From the NCBI RefSeq assembly GCF_016597785.1, contig NZ_JAENJG010000002.1, positions 1-64,000 on the forward strand: a DNA stretch of 64,000 bases, given 5' to 3'. The position numbers and the translations under genes were made by a program. Each line of letters starts with the position of its first letter. Position 1 is the first letter of the stretch. This DNA comes from Leucobacter sp. L43. Lineage in GTDB: Bacteria > Actinomycetota > Actinomycetes > Actinomycetales > Microbacteriaceae. Below the pieces are notes generated by a model that was not told the origin of the DNA, did no database searches, and worked only from the letters and a program-made list of their open reading frames with translations. Positions 63,132-64,000 of the stretch are shown here, one piece after another.

Positions 63132-63455
63132 GAAGACAGGATCTACATGGTTCGGGAAACGAAGAGCACCGCGAACGCCGAACTCCTAGGTCTGTTCGAG
63201 CGCCAGAAGACCACGACCGCGACCGCTCACTTCAGCGTGTCGGGTATCGACTATGCGAAGTCGTCGCCTTCTGGGTGGAGCCTCTAACTGTGAAGTACCA
63301 GGCTCTCGTCTGCAACGACGATTTGCCAGTCGCTCCGATGGCCAAGAGCCCTAAATGCGGGTTTAGTGGACGAGATGACAAGCAACGAGTGGTACGTATC
63401 GCTATCGACTAGGTAATAGCGCGCCAGCTACTTGTGGAGCGCTCAAGCCCAATAT
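63132..63455. other. Noncoding-like stretch near the right end of the island
   Basis: After the ATPase fragment I see only short open frames with no conserved motif, no tRNA and no strong hairpin. It is probably decayed DNA. Confidence 0.5.
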
Positions 63456-63481
63456 TCATGTACCCGCAAATGTACCCGCAA
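63456..63481 (+). repeat. Right copy of the 26-bp end repeat, probable integrase arm site
   Basis: Identical to 38838-38863: TC followed by two tandem ATGTACCCGCAA units, 119 bases before the right core repeat. Confidence 0.65.
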
Positions 63482-63600
63482 GCTCCGGGTTTTTGCCGGT
63501 TTGGGCGGGATGCGACGGGATCGTGCACTCTCCCGACTTGCTTACTCCCGCAAGGGATCTACGGCTATCGAGCGTGATAGAGAGCGAACCTATCTTCGAC

Positions 63601-63624
63601 TCAAGGGGTCGCAGGTTCAAATCC
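63601..63624 (+). repeat. Right attachment core (attR)
   Basis: An exact 24-bp copy of tRNA-Pro positions 38736-38759. The bases that follow (GTCGACTCGACC) do not complete a tRNA-Pro acceptor stem. Confidence 0.7.
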
Positions 63625-64000
63625 GTCGACTCGACCGGCGGTGGCCGAGGATTTCACACACGACTCGTCAACGGATCGGAGGCACCCAAGAGTGGCGATC
63701 GTCGCAGCCTTCGCGACGCAGGCTCAGTCATCCCACATGGGCTCATGGAGTTGATCTCGATGCTTGGCATCATTGCGTGCCCCGTCAGCGCTTCGCTTAC
63801 GCGAGCCTGGAAGGCGAGGCACCGTATGAGGCGTCTCGAACCAGTCCGCCTGAAGCTCATGCGCACGCGTTGCATGAATCGTTACCTGAGATGCGAGTAG
63901 GTTTCCCTTAACGATTAGCCATGCCGCAGTCGTCATCCCAAGCGAATCCAAATGCCAGATCGTCGGAAGAAAATGCTGGCTCGATGATGGCGTTAACTGA
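63625..64000. other. Right flank, no gene recognised
   Basis: The last 376 bases contain only frames without family-like sequence on either strand. Composition is below that of the backbone. They may belong to another mobile element placed next to the first, or to the original chromosome; the window ends too soon to tell. Confidence 0.4.

Noticed and set aside
63601..63624. A second tRNA gene at the right end
   Set aside because: Only the anticodon-stem 3' side and T arm are present; no acceptor, D arm or matching 3' end can be folded.

Overview
The window is a high-GC actinobacterial chromosome segment. The gene content and order (TPR protein, HAD hydrolase, TlyA, NAD kinase, RecN, CTP synthase, NUDIX, XerD, ParA, ScpA, ScpB, pseudouridine synthase, Cmk, Der) follow the block known from Mycobacterium tuberculosis Rv1691-Rv1713. 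Codon use, the small cation-efflux/CmtR pair and the Pls/PosA-type synthetase suggest a Microbacteriaceae member, possibly Leucobacter-like; the genus is a guess.

Region 1 (1-38.5 kb) is backbone. It opens with the 3' end of a 5S rRNA and its terminator. A housekeeping run follows: translation and rRNA modification (tlyA, rluB, der), NAD and CTP supply (nadK, pyrG), DNA repair (recN), chromosome dimer resolution (xerD) and segregation (parA, scpA, scpB), tyrosine synthesis (tyrA) and cmk. Accessory cassettes interrupt it: a CmtR-controlled cation exporter with an AI-2E family transporter between recN and pyrG; and, between xerD and parA, a membrane-bound Pls/PosA-type peptide synthetase with an M1 peptidase and a phosphopantetheinyl transferase, then a symporter/SDR/Lrp group and zapE. 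Beyond der lie an acetyltransferase, membrane proteins, a TetR-regulated DHA2 exporter, an RraA-like protein, lysoplasmalogenase, a NUDIX fusion and a YbaK-like deacylase.

Region 2 (38.7-63.6 kb) is an integrated element in the 3' half of a tRNA-Pro(GGG) gene. A 24-bp piece of the tRNA recurs at 63601-63624. Just inside each end is the same 26-bp sequence, made of two tandem 12-mers, which looks like integrase arm-type sites. No integrase gene is visible inside, so the element looks stranded or dependent on a helper. Its base composition is lower in GC than the backbone. Cargo: a secreted Rhs/YD-repeat protein with a small membrane partner; an unknown two-gene module; a compact restriction-modification pair (fused nuclease-methylase plus specificity subunit) with a regulator; a nuclease pair including a GIY-YIG protein; an XRE regulator plus unknown partner; several membrane proteins; an orphan VbhA-like antitoxin; an operon with a glycosylase-like protein; and a GntR-MFS-ABC locus with an arginine-rich leader peptide and an attenuator-like structure. 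Decayed copies of genes (a zinc-ribbon protein, an ABC ATPase) show a history of accretion and loss.

Many genes appear to have leaderless transcripts: a TANNNT -10 box lies 6-8 bases upstream of the start codon. This helped to choose several starts.
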